Shown one piece after another: positions 9,811-19,439 of a stretch of DNA of 64,000 bases. A model generated the notes under the pieces. That model did not search any database. It was not told the origin of the DNA and saw nothing but the letters and a program-made list of their open reading frames with translations. The position numbers and the translations under genes were made by a program. The stretch's first letter is position 1; the number at the start of each line of letters is the position of its first letter. Source of the DNA: Cyanophora paradoxa (taxonomy: Eukaryota; Glaucocystophyceae; Cyanophorales; Cyanophoraceae); the NCBI GenBank assembly GCA_004431415.1, contig QPMI01000182.1, positions 92,235 to 156,234 on the forward strand, in the 5' to 3' direction.

Positions 9811-10884
9811 CTACTTGCCTACGAGCTCGAGGTTGAGCCACTGCGACGGTGGGTCCGCCTCCCTGTGCTCGCCTGGGATGATGCCGCCCGTCATCTCGTA
9901 CCGCCCGCGGACCTTGGTCACCTCCTTGGCGGTCTCGGAGTTGCAGCCCTTGCAGAGGATCCGCAGCGTCTTCGGGTACGCCCGGTGGTAGTCCGCGAAG
10001 AGGGACGTAAGGAAGGGCGGGTCCGTTTCGACCACGACGGGCAGGAGCGGGTGCCACGTCTTCTCGCCGGGGCCGGGCGGGCGGGCGCGGATGCCGACGA
10101 CCGCGCGCTCCCCCGTCGCCTCCTTGCGGGTCAGGCAGCGGCTACGGCAGAAGGCGAAGAGGATATCCGTGAAGTACGCCGGGCCCATGTGGTCGACGTG
10201 GAAGGTCTCCTCGCCCTCCGCGGCACCGCAGCCCTCGCAGGTCAGGCGCGCCGCCGCGGACTTGCGGGCCCGGTAGAAGGCGCTGGTCTCGGGCTCGATG
10301 GCCTCCCGCATGAGCGCGTTCCAGCAGGCGGAGAGGATGGTCGGGTAGCGCGCCTCCGAGGCGTTCCAGTCGTTCCAGAAGTGGCACGTGCCGTCCTTGA
10401 GCTCGAACGCCAGCCGCACCGGCCCGTCTCCCTCCTCCCACTGCGGCCGCCTCGGGTTGCGGGGCGCGTCGCTGATCTGCCTCGCCGCCCACTTGGGGAG
10501 GCGGAAGGCCAGCAGGCGCTCGATCTCGCCCGCCCGGAGCCGCCGCGGGGCCGGGCCGTGGAACTCCGCGTAGACCGCCAGCGCCGTCCGCAGCGCCTCC
10601 GGGGGCATCCGCACCACCCTCACGGGCCGCTCCGTCCCCGCAAACGTCACCGTCACGAGGGGGCAGCGCTCGTCCCGCAGCATCCGCTCGCCCTCCGCGC
10701 GGACCTCGGCCAGCATCTCGCCCATCCGCTTGAGTGTCGGTCGCTCCGGCGGGTCGCGCATGGCGATCTTGACCGGCACGCCCGGCAGGTGGCTCGTGCT
10801 GCGTCGCTTGGGCGGCGATTCGTCGTCGCTGAGGTCGATCGCCAGGCGCGCCGGGTGCCGCTTCGGGTCGGCGCCGCGCTTCAT
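9811..10884 (-). CDS. HNH-endonuclease-like protein, first ORF of the inverted-repeat element
   Basis: Intronless ORF of 357 residues from ATG 10,884; an in-frame ATG also occurs at 10,953. I prefer 10,884 because a TATA-like box, CATAAATAGGGG on the minus strand, lies between the two ATGs, and because the context is AAAATGAAG. The N-terminus is basic with an acidic patch (RLAIDLSDDESPPKRR). The C-terminal half has TCEGCG, then HVDH about ten residues on, then FTDILFAF, then FADYHRAYPKTLRILCKGCN. A Cys pair, VDH and LCxxCN in this order is the zinc-bound beta-beta-alpha arrangement of HNH nucleases. The function is inferred; the target, and whether it mobilises the element, are unknown. Confidence 0.65.
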   Translation of the reverse strand: MKRGADPKRHPARLAIDLSDDESPPKRRSTSHLPGVPVKIAMRDPPERPTLKRMGEMLAEVRAEGERMLRDERCPLVTVTFAGTERPVRVVRMPPEALRTALAVYAEFHGPAPRRLRAGEIERLLAFRLPKWAARQISDAPRNPRRPQWEEGDGPVRLAFELKDGTCHFWNDWNASEARYPTILSACWNALMREAIEPETSAFYRARKSAAARLTCEGCGAAEGEETFHVDHMGPAYFTDILFAFCRSRCLTRKEATGERAVVGIRARPPGPGEKTWHPLLPVVVETDPPFLTSLFADYHRAYPKTLRILCKGCNSETAKEVTKVRGRYEMTGGIIPGEHREADPPSQWLNLELVGK

Positions 10885-10930
10885 TTTGGGTCTCGCCGAG
10901 TCCTCGGAGTGCCGCGAATGGGCCCGCGAA

Positions 10931-10943
10931 CCCCTATTTATGC
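10931..10943 (-). promoter_or_regulatory. TATA-like box upstream of the HNH-like ORF
   Basis: Minus-strand CATAAATAGGGG lies about 50 bases upstream of the preferred start at 10,884, a usual spacing for a eukaryotic TATA box with a short 5' UTR. It is an isolated AT-rich heptamer in very GC-rich DNA. Confidence 0.5.
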
Positions 10944-11052
10944 TGCCGTCCATCCTCCCAGGACCCTCGGGCCGGGGCTCCTAGTACCCTCGGAATCCGA
11001 TGTTAGGATCCCAACGCGTTTTTTTCGGATCCGAGCCCAATCCTCCTCGCAC

Positions 11053-11475
11053 CTCGGCGGCGGCAGGGGGTACCCCCCAATCAGCCCGGCCCCGCTCCAG
11101 ACAGCGGCCGTACCCCCCCCCCCCAGGCCGCCGCGCCCCCCGTGACCTCCGTGAATCCGTGACGCGTGTGCCCCCTCGCTGCCCTTCCGGAGTCGACCGC
11201 CGCCCGTACCCATCCGCGCGGGCGAAAGGGGGTACGCGCCGACCTAGGGGGGTACGCCGGCCTCGCTGCAGCCCTACCCCCCGCCCCCCGCCCTCCCATC
11301 GGGTCTCCGCGGGGTCCATTCGCGAGAGGGGGGGTACGGGCCATCGCCGCCAATGGGGGCCTAGCGGGGGGGAAGAGGGGCGGGGGGGTACACGCAAAGT
11401 GACCCGCCCGCGAGGGCAGAAGTCTCTAGAAGTTGTAATTATATAAGTTGACGATGACTTAACGTTCAACCGTTG
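11053..11475 (-). repeat. Right long imperfect inverted repeat of the 4-kb element
   Basis: This is the partner of the left repeat at about 7,485-8,030, in opposite orientation (landmarks listed there). It contains several GGGGGGTAC words and the inverted copy of the 3'-end block near 11,053-11,076. It lies upstream of the HNH-like ORF, so it may also hold promoter elements. Confidence 0.6.
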
Positions 11476-12113
11476 TAAGTTAACTTGTAATTATAAGTTG
11501 TAACTTGTAACCCGGTACTGGACTGAGTGACCGTCTGGACCTACTGGCCATGGTGTACCGTTGAAGACTACTACTGGCTACTCAGTGACTACTAAAAGTA
11601 CAGTACGGTATAACTTGGCATTAAGTTGGCAACTGCCAGGCTGGCAAGTTGATGTACTGTACCGTAGAACAACGTTAACGTTAACGGCGCGCATGCGCAT
11701 GCGGCTGCCCGGTGCCATGCGCTGCGTGATGCGCAACGCCCGCGGCCCCGGGCCCCGACGTCGACGTGTACGAATCGGCGACGATCGGCGACGATTCGGC
11801 GTCGATTTAAGCTGCAATTGACAATTCGGCGTTCATGATCACGCATATGCGCGTCGACGTCCGACGGTCGCGATCGACCGTCGACTCGGCGTCGAGTTAC
11901 TGAGTCGGCCGCGGGCGTCGAGTCGCCGTCCGACGGTCGACTCCCGGTCCGGACTCCGGAGTCCGGACTCCGGAGTCCCGGAGTCCAGAGTCCAGAGTCA
12001 GAGTCGAGTCGGAGACTCGGAGTCGCCGAGTCGAGTCGGAGACTACTGTCACTAAGTACTACCGGTCCAGTAGTAGTACCGGACCAGTACCGGTAAGTAG
12101 TACTCTAGCTATA
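11476..12113. other. Intergenic low-complexity DNA
   Basis: No gene is seen. The stretch is full of short palindromic words: repeated TTAACTTGTAATTATAAG near 11,480-11,510, GACGATTCGGCGTCGA-type runs near 11,770-11,810, and GGACTCCGGAGTCC repeated with variation at about 11,940-12,040. Confidence 0.5.
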
Positions 12114-12371
12114 CCGTGTAACACTTAATTAATGCGCCAGTAATTAATGCGTTTTTGGACCCCGACCCCGATTATGGCTATTAATGCGGCACCGAATTAA
12201 TGCGTTTTGCAGCTTTTTGGCTGCGTCAGGGGGGTACGTATGTGTACAAACCGCAGTTTTCTTAGCGTATCAATATTAATGCGGTTCCAAATTAATGCGT
12301 TTTGTCACCAAAAAACGCATTAATTTGGGACCGCATTACTTAAGTGCGCGCATTACTTAAGTGTTACACGG
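12114..12371. mobile_element. MITE with 24-bp TIRs and TA target duplication
   Basis: A 258-bp non-coding element. The left end at 12,114-12,137 begins CCGTGTAACACTTAA, and the right end at 12,348-12,371 is its reverse complement with one mismatch in 24. TA flanks both ends (12,112-12,113 and 12,372-12,373). The interior is a large imperfect palindrome of repeated AATTAATGCG and its complement. TA duplication and TIRs without coding capacity fit a Tc1/mariner-type MITE; the family is inferred. Confidence 0.75.
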
Positions 12372-12599
12372 TAGTCGGAGTCGAGTCGTGCTGACTGAGC
12401 CTGACTCCTGCTGCCGCAGTGCAGACTCTCACTGCAGAGTCCACGGTCCTGCACCGTGCAGCGGCGTGCACGTGGTCCGTGGATGCCGACGATCATGCCG
12501 TCAATAATTGCAATATCATACTTCCTGTCCGTGGCAATCCTGTCCACTATCATTACCACCAATGAAGTCATCATGGCATAATAGTATCATCATATTATT

Positions 12600-12700
12600 A
12601 GTATGTCCACTATCATGGCGTCACGCCGTCAGCTGCAGCCTGCAGGCTGCAGCCTGCTGCCAGCTGCAGGCTGCAGGCTGCAGCTGCAGGCTGCAGCGCT
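12600..12700. repeat. Low-complexity CAGCTGCAG repeat
   Basis: Multiple CTGCAGGCTGCAG units. The stretch is non-coding. Confidence 0.5.
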
Positions 12701-12879
12701 AGCGTCCGACGGACTCCGGGACCGGCGACCGTCGGACGGTCCAGTATTTTCCTGTTACCGTAGTACGCAGTGGCACCCCGCTTTATATGTACAACACGCC
12801 GGCCCGTCGCCGGGCCCCGTAGTACACGGCCCGGCGGTATCGAACATATATATTATGATATAACGTACTTTAGCTACGG

Positions 12880-13095
12880 TTAAACACGTACTTATATTTT
12901 TATTAATGCGCAAGAAATTAATGCGTTTTTGGACCCGAACCCCTTATGGACCGAATTAATGCGTTACAGGGATATACTGTCATATACAGCATTTTCTTAG
13001 CGTTTCGATATTATAATATAATGCGGTCCCAAATCAATGCGTTTGATCGACAGCAAAAACCGCATATGCATTAATTTTGGACCGCATAACTTCAA
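12880..13095. mobile_element. Second, diverged copy of the AATTAATGCG element
   Basis: This shares the internal words of the element at 12,114-12,371 in the same order (ATTAATGCGCaag, AATTAATGCGTTTTTGGACC, CATTTTCTTAGCGT, GGACCGCAT), but its terminal repeats have decayed and its ends cannot be placed exactly. Confidence 0.5.
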
Positions 13096-13402
13096 GGCTT
13101 AGCTTATCTTAAGCGGCGGCTAATTATAAGCTTGAACTTCAACAGCCTTGATCATGAAGGCGAGTTGCCAAGTTGAAGCCTTGAACTTCGGAATCTGGAA
13201 GTTCGGGTTCTGAGTTCGGAATTCGAAGCCGGCGCCAACCGTTGAGCCGCGGCAAGGTTAACTGGAGTCTGGAGCTAGCGCTGGGCAAGCCCGCGCCGCG
13301 GACCGGAGGCCGATCGCGAGAGCTTTAAATTTGTGCGCATACATTTACCGTAATTTACGTAGCTACTTACACACGCGGCACGCGCGCCGGCGCCGCAGCA
13401 GG

Positions 13403-14806
13403 ATGTCCGTGCCATCGGAAGCCGAGCTCTTCAGCGGCTATGTTCTCCCAAATTTCAAGGATGCCTTGTACACATTTGGCGGCGCCAGGGCGGGCTTCAG
13501 CGGCGGCCTGTCGACCCGACAATCAGGGACGTTAGCAGGGGTCGGGTTCGCCGCGTCGACGACAATGGATCTTCTCGACTGCAAATATCCAGGGATCCTT
13601 GCATGCGGCTACGGGGTGCGTTGCGCGCGATCGGTTGCAATTACTCATGATAATGGCAATTCCACTGCGCGTTGCAAGCTTAGAATCAATATATATATTT
13701 ATAGATTACGATCAACGCATACGATGTATACTCCTGCGTGCGCAGGACCACACTTGCACTGGTGCTGGAAACGTGGACTTCAAAAAGTACTTCGGATTTG
13801 TTCCTGGCCGACCCGGGGTCGCGGACAGAGAGTGCGCGCAACCATGATTGCCCCCCCCCTCCCCGCGATATGTACTGATCATGGCCATGATTTTGACCAC
13901 GGACAGTGCCTGCTTTTATGATCCATGGTGCAACAGCTTCCAGCATCAAGTTGGCACGTGCAGCTCCCGTTTGAAGAAAGGAGAGTGCGCCCGCTTGCAA
14001 TTGGAAAGCTTGTATTCTTTATCCATTCTCCGTTGCAATGGATCGTGCATGCGAGCATGCGCTGGCGCGCCATTAACATTCGAAACGCAGTTGCTACAAA
14101 GGAGTAAAGCCGGATGGCACGGGGAAGGATTTTCTGGGCACCACCGACGACATCATGCAGTGCGTTCAGAGGGGCGGCAAGTACATGTGGTGCGCATGCA
14201 TCCAATTATATTATATAGCCTCGCCGGCTCGGTTTAACGCGTTCCGGTCACCAGGTTCTGGCACGATTGGTTTTGGATCAACAAGTCGCACCCTGACTGG
14301 CTGAAGGTCTATCCTGTCAAGGCCCGGGAGTTCGAGATACGCGTGCACAACGACGGGGCTTATCACAAGGTCCAGAAGTGGGGATTCGACTGGTTCGATG
14401 TCAAGCGCGACAAGCCGAAAACGTGGGGTTCCTCCCACAAGAACTACAAGGCTCTGCGGCAGGTGGACTCGGAAGTGCAGGTTCGCGCTTGCCTTTTTTA
14501 GTTCTCTGCTAGTGCTCGATATCGGCATGCTCTGACCTCAATGGCCAATCGCGATGCCAGCTGCAGGCGAGCGACGTCGACGGCACGGCCAGCGCGGCGG
14601 GCGGTCGCGATCTCGAGGAGCTCCCTGATGGCCTCTTCGAAGTGGAGAGGGGCCAGCTGGCCGCGGACGCCGGCGCCGGCGCTGGGCCGGCCTTCTTCGA
14701 CGAGGCCGACTTGGTCTTCGACGCCTACGCCGACGCCGACCGCGACGTGCGCTCGCTCGCGATCGGGCCCGGCCCGCGCTCTAGATCTCGTCCCCAGCCA
14801 AACTGA
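13403..14806 (+). CDS. Five-exon gene, uncharacterised protein with Trp-rich domain
   Basis: Exons are 13,403-13,615, 13,746-13,831, 14,102-14,189, 14,255-14,480 and 14,567-14,806; phases agree throughout. Donors are GTGCGT, GTGCGC, GTGCGC and GTTCGC. The protein of about 283 residues starts MSVPSEAELFSGYVLPNFKD. It continues through a glycine-rich segment and a short region CVQRGGKYMWFWHDWFWINK, then has an ordered basic-aromatic part (HKVQKWGFDWFDVKRDKP), and ends in an acidic Ala/Asp-rich tail. The first 71 residues could include a pore- or beta-rich fold (GGARAGFSGGLST), but no family is recognised. The third exon's acceptor (ACAAAG) is the weakest call. Confidence 0.65.
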
Positions 14807-15249
14807 GCTTCGCTGGTCACAGGGCGCCGAGGACTGGCAGCTCTGATCGCTCCGCTCGAGTCCGAAGCCTCAAGCTTCGAATTCAGGCTAGGCCCAGGCT
14901 TAGATCTAGACCTAGACCTAGACAACGTTCTTACAATATTTTCTCAATGCAAGCAGATCTAGAGGGCCAGGCCTCGTTTTGCTCGCTGTAGTAGTCAACG
15001 GGGAGGGGGGGAGGGGGAGTCAACGTTTTAGGTAAGAGGTGGGCCCGCGGGCCGTCGCGGCCCCATGAGCTGGCCATGGGCCGGGGCCGGGGCCGGGGAC
15101 CTGGTCGGGGCTAGGGTTCTAGGAGCGCGCGGCAGCTCAGCGGAGGGCCCCGGGCGCGGGGGGGGGGGGGGGGAAGGGGGGGGATACTGGTAGACGAGGA
15201 GGCAGAGGCGGTCGACGCGGAGCCCGCTCCCGCACCGGTACCCCCGAAG
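14807..15249. other. Intergenic stretch with G-rich tracts
   Basis: No gene is seen. It contains AGATCTAGACCTAG repeats and a run of G near 15,160-15,180. Confidence 0.4.
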
Positions 15250-17115
15250 ACGCCCTGCCCGGGCCGGCGTCTGGGGGCAGCGGGAGTTCCGGGGCGGGCA
15301 GGTCGGCCCGCGTGACGTCCAGCGCCGCTTTCGATGCAGGAGCAGCGGCAGTGCGTGTGGTCGCCGCCTCGAGCCCCCGCCGCCTCTGCCCGCCGCCCCC
15401 GTCAGCGCGCTGGGGGTACGGCGATCGAAAGCAGGGGGGTACCTTGAAGAAGCCATCCTCGCGATCGGGGGGGGGGGGGGAGCGGAAGGTGCGGTCGGGG
15501 GCGGAGGGTTGCCGGCGCGTCAGGGGTGGGGGAGGAGGGGGCGGGGGGTACTGACGCGGAAGAGGCGACCGGCGCGGCTGCAGAGGGCGACGTCCGTCCG
15601 GCGCGGGCGGATCGGCTCACGGGGGCCCTCGCCCCCGCCCCGCCCCTGCCGCCCCTGCCGCGTCTCCGAGTCGCCTCCTCGCCGCCCGCCGCGCCCTCGC
15701 CCCGCAGCCGAAGTTCTGGAAGACGAACGGCACGTACGCCGTCTCCCGCGCGTGCACAAGCAGCAGCGGAAGCTACGGGGGAGGAAGCGGGGCGGGGCTA
15801 CCTCGTTGCGCTCGGAGCCGCGCGATCAGGGATGAGGCCGACGACCTCGAGCGGCGTCGCAAGCCCGCCGCTCCCAATTGTAAGCGTCCCGCACGATCCT
15901 GCACCCCTCGGGTAAGGGGTACCCCCGCACCGGAGGTCGAGGTCGTCGAAGGAGAGGATGACGCAGTCGTCGTGGGGGTACGTGTTTACGAATGCGACCT
16001 CGAAGAAGCTGAGCGGAGGGGGTACGGCGATCGCTTCGCGGCGCGGGGGCGCACCAGGTGCGGCCGAAGGAGGGGTAGAAGGAGCGGTCGGTGGTGGGCT
16101 CTGCGTGAGCATGCCTTGAATCGCCTGCTTCTTCCGCCTCTGCCCCGCTCCGCCGCACCGCTCAGCCGCGGTTGCGCCCCGCGCGCAGAGTCGAGCGGGC
16201 CGCTGCGGGGCCCGGGCCCGTCGGCGTCGGGGGGTAGCGGGGCACCGGGAGGGGCGGGCGCACGTCTGGGTACCGGTCTCCTCCAGATCGGCCTTGCGGG
16301 CGGGCAGGAGCGGCCACTTCTGATGATTGCTGGCGCCGGCGCAGCGGCCGGCGCGGCGAGGGGCTTGCTGAGGTGCGCGGGCAGCTGCGGGGCCAGCGGG
16401 GCCTGGAGGCGGGGAGGGAGGCGTGGCGGGCTTGGCGACGCGCTTCGGGGGGGAGTGTGCCTCCGGAGGCGCGGCTTGGCGGCCGGCGGCCGGTGCTGGG
16501 GTGAGGGTCTTGACGGCCTTCGCGGGGGTAGGCGCCCTCGCCTGGGGCCGGGGCGGCGCCACAGCCTTCGGCGGCTCGGGCTGCGGCGCCAGCTGCAGGG
16601 CCGGCGGCGGCGTCGCCTGCCCCCTGCCCCCGCTCCCGCGCCGCCTCTTCTCCACCGACCCGGCGTGACCTGCGCTGCGGCCGCGGCCGCCCCTCAGACT
16701 CCGCCGGCCCGCGTCCGTACCCCCCTCCGGGATCGGCGCACCCCTCCGAGTCGGCGTAGCGCGACCCCCCGCGGATTGTGTCGGCCAGCTCCCGAGGTGG
16801 GAGAGGATAGGGGGCGGACAGCGGACACGCCTTGATCATGACGGGGCACCGGCGCGCAGGATGCGCACGGACGCGCCCCGGCTCCGTGGGGACCTCCGTT
16901 CGATGGTGCGGGGGATGCGGGGGTACTCGGACCTGCGAGAGGGGGCGAGGTGAGGGGCGGCGGGGAGGGGGCCGGGGGCGCGGGGCGCGCATCACGCGGA
17001 GGGCGGCGATGGAGCGAAGGGCGCAGGCGCTGGCGCCCTCCTCGTCCTCGGGGGGCGCCTCCCCCGCGTCGGCTCGGCCGGCCTTCAACGGGCGCGCCCG
17101 GCCCGCCCGCGTCAT
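15250..17115 (-). CDS. Proline-rich multi-exon gene, unknown function (approximate model)
   Basis: A start is plausible at ATG 17,115 (MTRAGRARPLKAGRADAG); the first exon ends before GTGATG near 16,995. Further coding sense is CPLSAPYPLPPRELADTIRG near 16,730-16,840, a Pro/Ala-rich low-complexity section, and WPLLPARKADLEETGTQT near 16,270-16,330. Next come FFEVAFVNTYPHDDCVILSF with DDLDLR near 15,920-16,010, EGCRIVRDAYNWERRACD near 15,850-15,910, and AYVPFVFQNFGCG near 15,700-15,740. Exon junctions are only approximate. The non-repetitive parts look like a real folded domain, but I do not recognise it. The end is uncertain; a possible last exon is KAALDVTRADLPAPELPLP near 15,270-15,340. Confidence 0.4.
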
Positions 17116-17239
17116 CACGAGGGCCCCCTCCTGGCCCCCGGCCGGCGCGCCTGCCCCCGCCCGCCCTCAGAGCGGGCCGCGGGGGGGCGCGGGCCCGGGG
17201 ACGGGTAGAGCGCACGGTCGAAGACGAAGGCGGCCTCGG

Positions 17240-17400
17240 GGATCGAAGCCGTCAGCTCCGTCTCCTCGGGATCCCTGTGCCGCCGTCGGGCCCGGCGGAG
17301 CGGCAGGCGAGGCCCTGAGGCGGGCGCACGTTTGGGTGCCGGTTTCCTCCAGATCCGCCTTCCGGGCCGCGTGAGCAATTGCAAGAGCGGCCACATCGCC
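17240..17400 (-). pseudogene. Second copy of the KADLEETGTQT exon
   Basis: Near 17,330-17,400 the minus strand encodes AALAIAHAARKADLEETGTQ followed by a GTGCGC donor. At about 16,270-16,330, inside the proline-rich gene, the same ARKADLEETGTQT plus GTGCGCCCGCC recurs. The copies are about 85% alike at DNA level. This may be a duplicated exon, an alternative 5' exon, or part of an adjacent gene copy. Confidence 0.4.
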
Positions 17401-17519
17401 TCCGCCCGCACCGGCACAGGCCGCGGGCGCTCGCTGGCAGCTGCGCGCATGCAGGGAGATCGGCGCGGTCTTGGGCGGACCGGTGAGGCCATCCCCGCGC
17501 CGCGAGCCGTTGCCTAGAG

Positions 17520-18200
17520 CCCGCGGCCGGGTCAGCGAGCTCGAGCCGAGAACGTATACGCGCACGTTAACCTCGGCAACTTGTCGCACCGTCAGGAGCG
17601 CGACCCAGGCTCGTCAGGCTCGAATCGAAGCTGCTTGGCAGATCTAGAGCAGCCGAGCGCGAACGACGCGCGGACGATCGGTAGCGCTCAAAAGAATCGC
17701 AGTTGAATGAGCTTTTGCGCATTGCCGCTGCAGGGCGATTTGCTGCAACTAGACGCGAGAGCTGCAACTAGACGCGAGAGCTGCGCGCGGCAGGCGCTGC
17801 ATGGCAGCTCTGCTCTCCGAGCCTGTACCCCCTCGAAAGCGAACTGTGAACTCTGCTCTCCGCGCTGCGGCGGTGCCCGGCGATCCTCGGGCATTATTAC
17901 TCCACGCGCTGACCGAAACCGTAACCGTTCTCGTGAAACCCACGACTGTTAGACTCACTCAGCGGCCGCGGCGAGGCACGTCCAGTCGGCCAATGCTTTG
18001 CATCGTACCGACGGGTGCGTGATGCTCGCTCTCCGTCCGCTCCGCCGCCTCTTCGAGTGCTGACCAACCGACCTTAAGGCCGCCTCCAACCCCGCGACTG
18101 GACCGCCCTGGGCACATCGCGCATTTATGAAGTTTCAGAACGCGTCCACTGTCTCGCAGCCGCGCGCCTCAGCCATAACGCGAGCTCGGCGCCCGGCGCG
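17520..18200. other. Intergenic stretch
   Basis: No gene is recognised. It contains a 19-bp direct repeat GCAACTAGACGCGAGAGCT near 17,745-17,785. Confidence 0.4.
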
Positions 18201-18239
18201 TGGTTTCCGCGGCGCGTGGTTTCCGCGGCCCCCGCGGCC

Positions 18240-19238
18240 GCCGCGTGCAACCCGATCCGGGCTCAGCTGCAGCTCATCGCACACGGTCTGGTGTGTGGAG
18301 CCGTAGCGCGCGCGAACCGCTGGCCCCGGCGCGCCTCGGGCGCCGCCTCCAAGCCCGAGGTCCGGTGCGAGCCGCCGTATTACTACGGTACCTTACGCTT
18401 CCGAGCCGCTGTGCCGGCGCGCGCCTCGCAGCCGCCGCGGCGCGCGCTTGGAGCACTAATCATGCGTCCGGGCAGGCGGCAGGGCGCGCGGGAGGGGCTG
18501 GAGCGCGCCGGCGCCAGCGGGCGGGCGCTCCGGCGGCTCGGGGAGGCGCAGAGGCGGCGCGGGCTCCGTCCGGCCCCGCGCGATCGCAGCGGACTCTTCT
18601 CTTGTCCTTTTCGCTAGCGAGTGTGCTCTGGACCCGCGCCGCCACCTCAGGGCCGTCTAGATCTCCCGCCCCTCTCACACCCCGGCCGAACAGTATTTTC
18701 AATGTACCCATCCGCCACGGCGCCGCCAGGTCCCATCGAGCGCACCACTGGAGTACCCTTCTCATTCCCGATCGAACCGTGTGCGGCACGCAGTGGGGGT
18801 GAGTCCGAAGTACCCGTACCCCCCCTGCCCCCTCCGGACCCGACCTTCGCCCCAGGACCCCGTTGGACTTTTGCCCGCCCCTCTCGAGCGCGGCGGATCC
18901 GATGGTGCGCGCCTCGCCGCCCGTAGCTGCAGCCCCGAGGCGCTGGAACCGAGGCCGGCCCTCCGACCAGGTACCCCGGCGCCCCTGGGGCCGGCCCGGG
19001 GGGCGGAAGGCCCCGGAAGGGGGCGGGGGGCGGGACGATGCGCCGGAGCGGAGCCGGAGAAGGGCGAAAGGGCGGGCGGCGGCGCGCTGGAGCCAAGCCG
19101 GCGCCGCGGTCGGACGGTGCGAGCGCCCTCGCGCCCCGCCGCTCGCGCGCGCCGCCCTCTGAAGCGGGCTCCCAGAGGGCCCGGAACCGTCGCAGCTGGG
19201 CGAGGAAGTCTGGCCGAGACGCGCGCAGACCGCGGAGC
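18240..19238. repeat. Duplicated locus, copy A
   Basis: This matches 26,640-27,568 in the same orientation. The best-preserved core is 18,450-18,990 against 26,850-27,390, nearly base for base; copy A has about 100 extra bases around 18,995-19,100. Substitutions and small indels are scattered along the duplicate. Confidence 0.75.
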
Positions 19239-19430
19239 CCTCGACCCGCCTCGCGATCGGGCTGCAGCGGGCCCCTCCCGGCCCCTCCCCGGGGCGCCCC
19301 GGCGCGGCGGGGAGGCGAGGCCGGCGCCGCTGCCGGTGAGGCGGCCGCCTCGCCCTCCCCGTCCCGCTCCGCCTCGAGCGCCGCCGTCGCCCACGCCTCC
19401 GCCGCCGGAGGCGACGGAGTCGCCGGGCCC
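18600..19430 (-). CDS. Minus-strand coding segments conserved between the two duplicate loci (copy A)
   Basis: On the minus strand near 19,340-19,400 lies an Ala/Glu-rich helix (AEAWATAALEAERDGEGEAA). Near 19,150-19,230 lies LRGLRASRPDFLAQLRRFRA, and near 18,620-18,780 MRRVLQWCARWDLAAPWRMG with a continuation to STLASEK. The same peptides, with a few replacements, occur in the copy at 26.6-27.9 kb, supporting coding conservation. Exon boundaries are not resolved and no family is known. Competing frames on the plus strand (Pro-rich) are less convincing. Confidence 0.35.
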
Positions 19431-19439
19431 GCGGCCTCC

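Noticed and set aside
9712-11145. 477-residue plus-strand ORF over the HNH-like gene
   Set aside because: It is the antisense shadow of 9,811-10,884; the composition is Arg/Pro/Leu-rich without domain signal, while the minus strand has the Cys/His motif and a TATA box.
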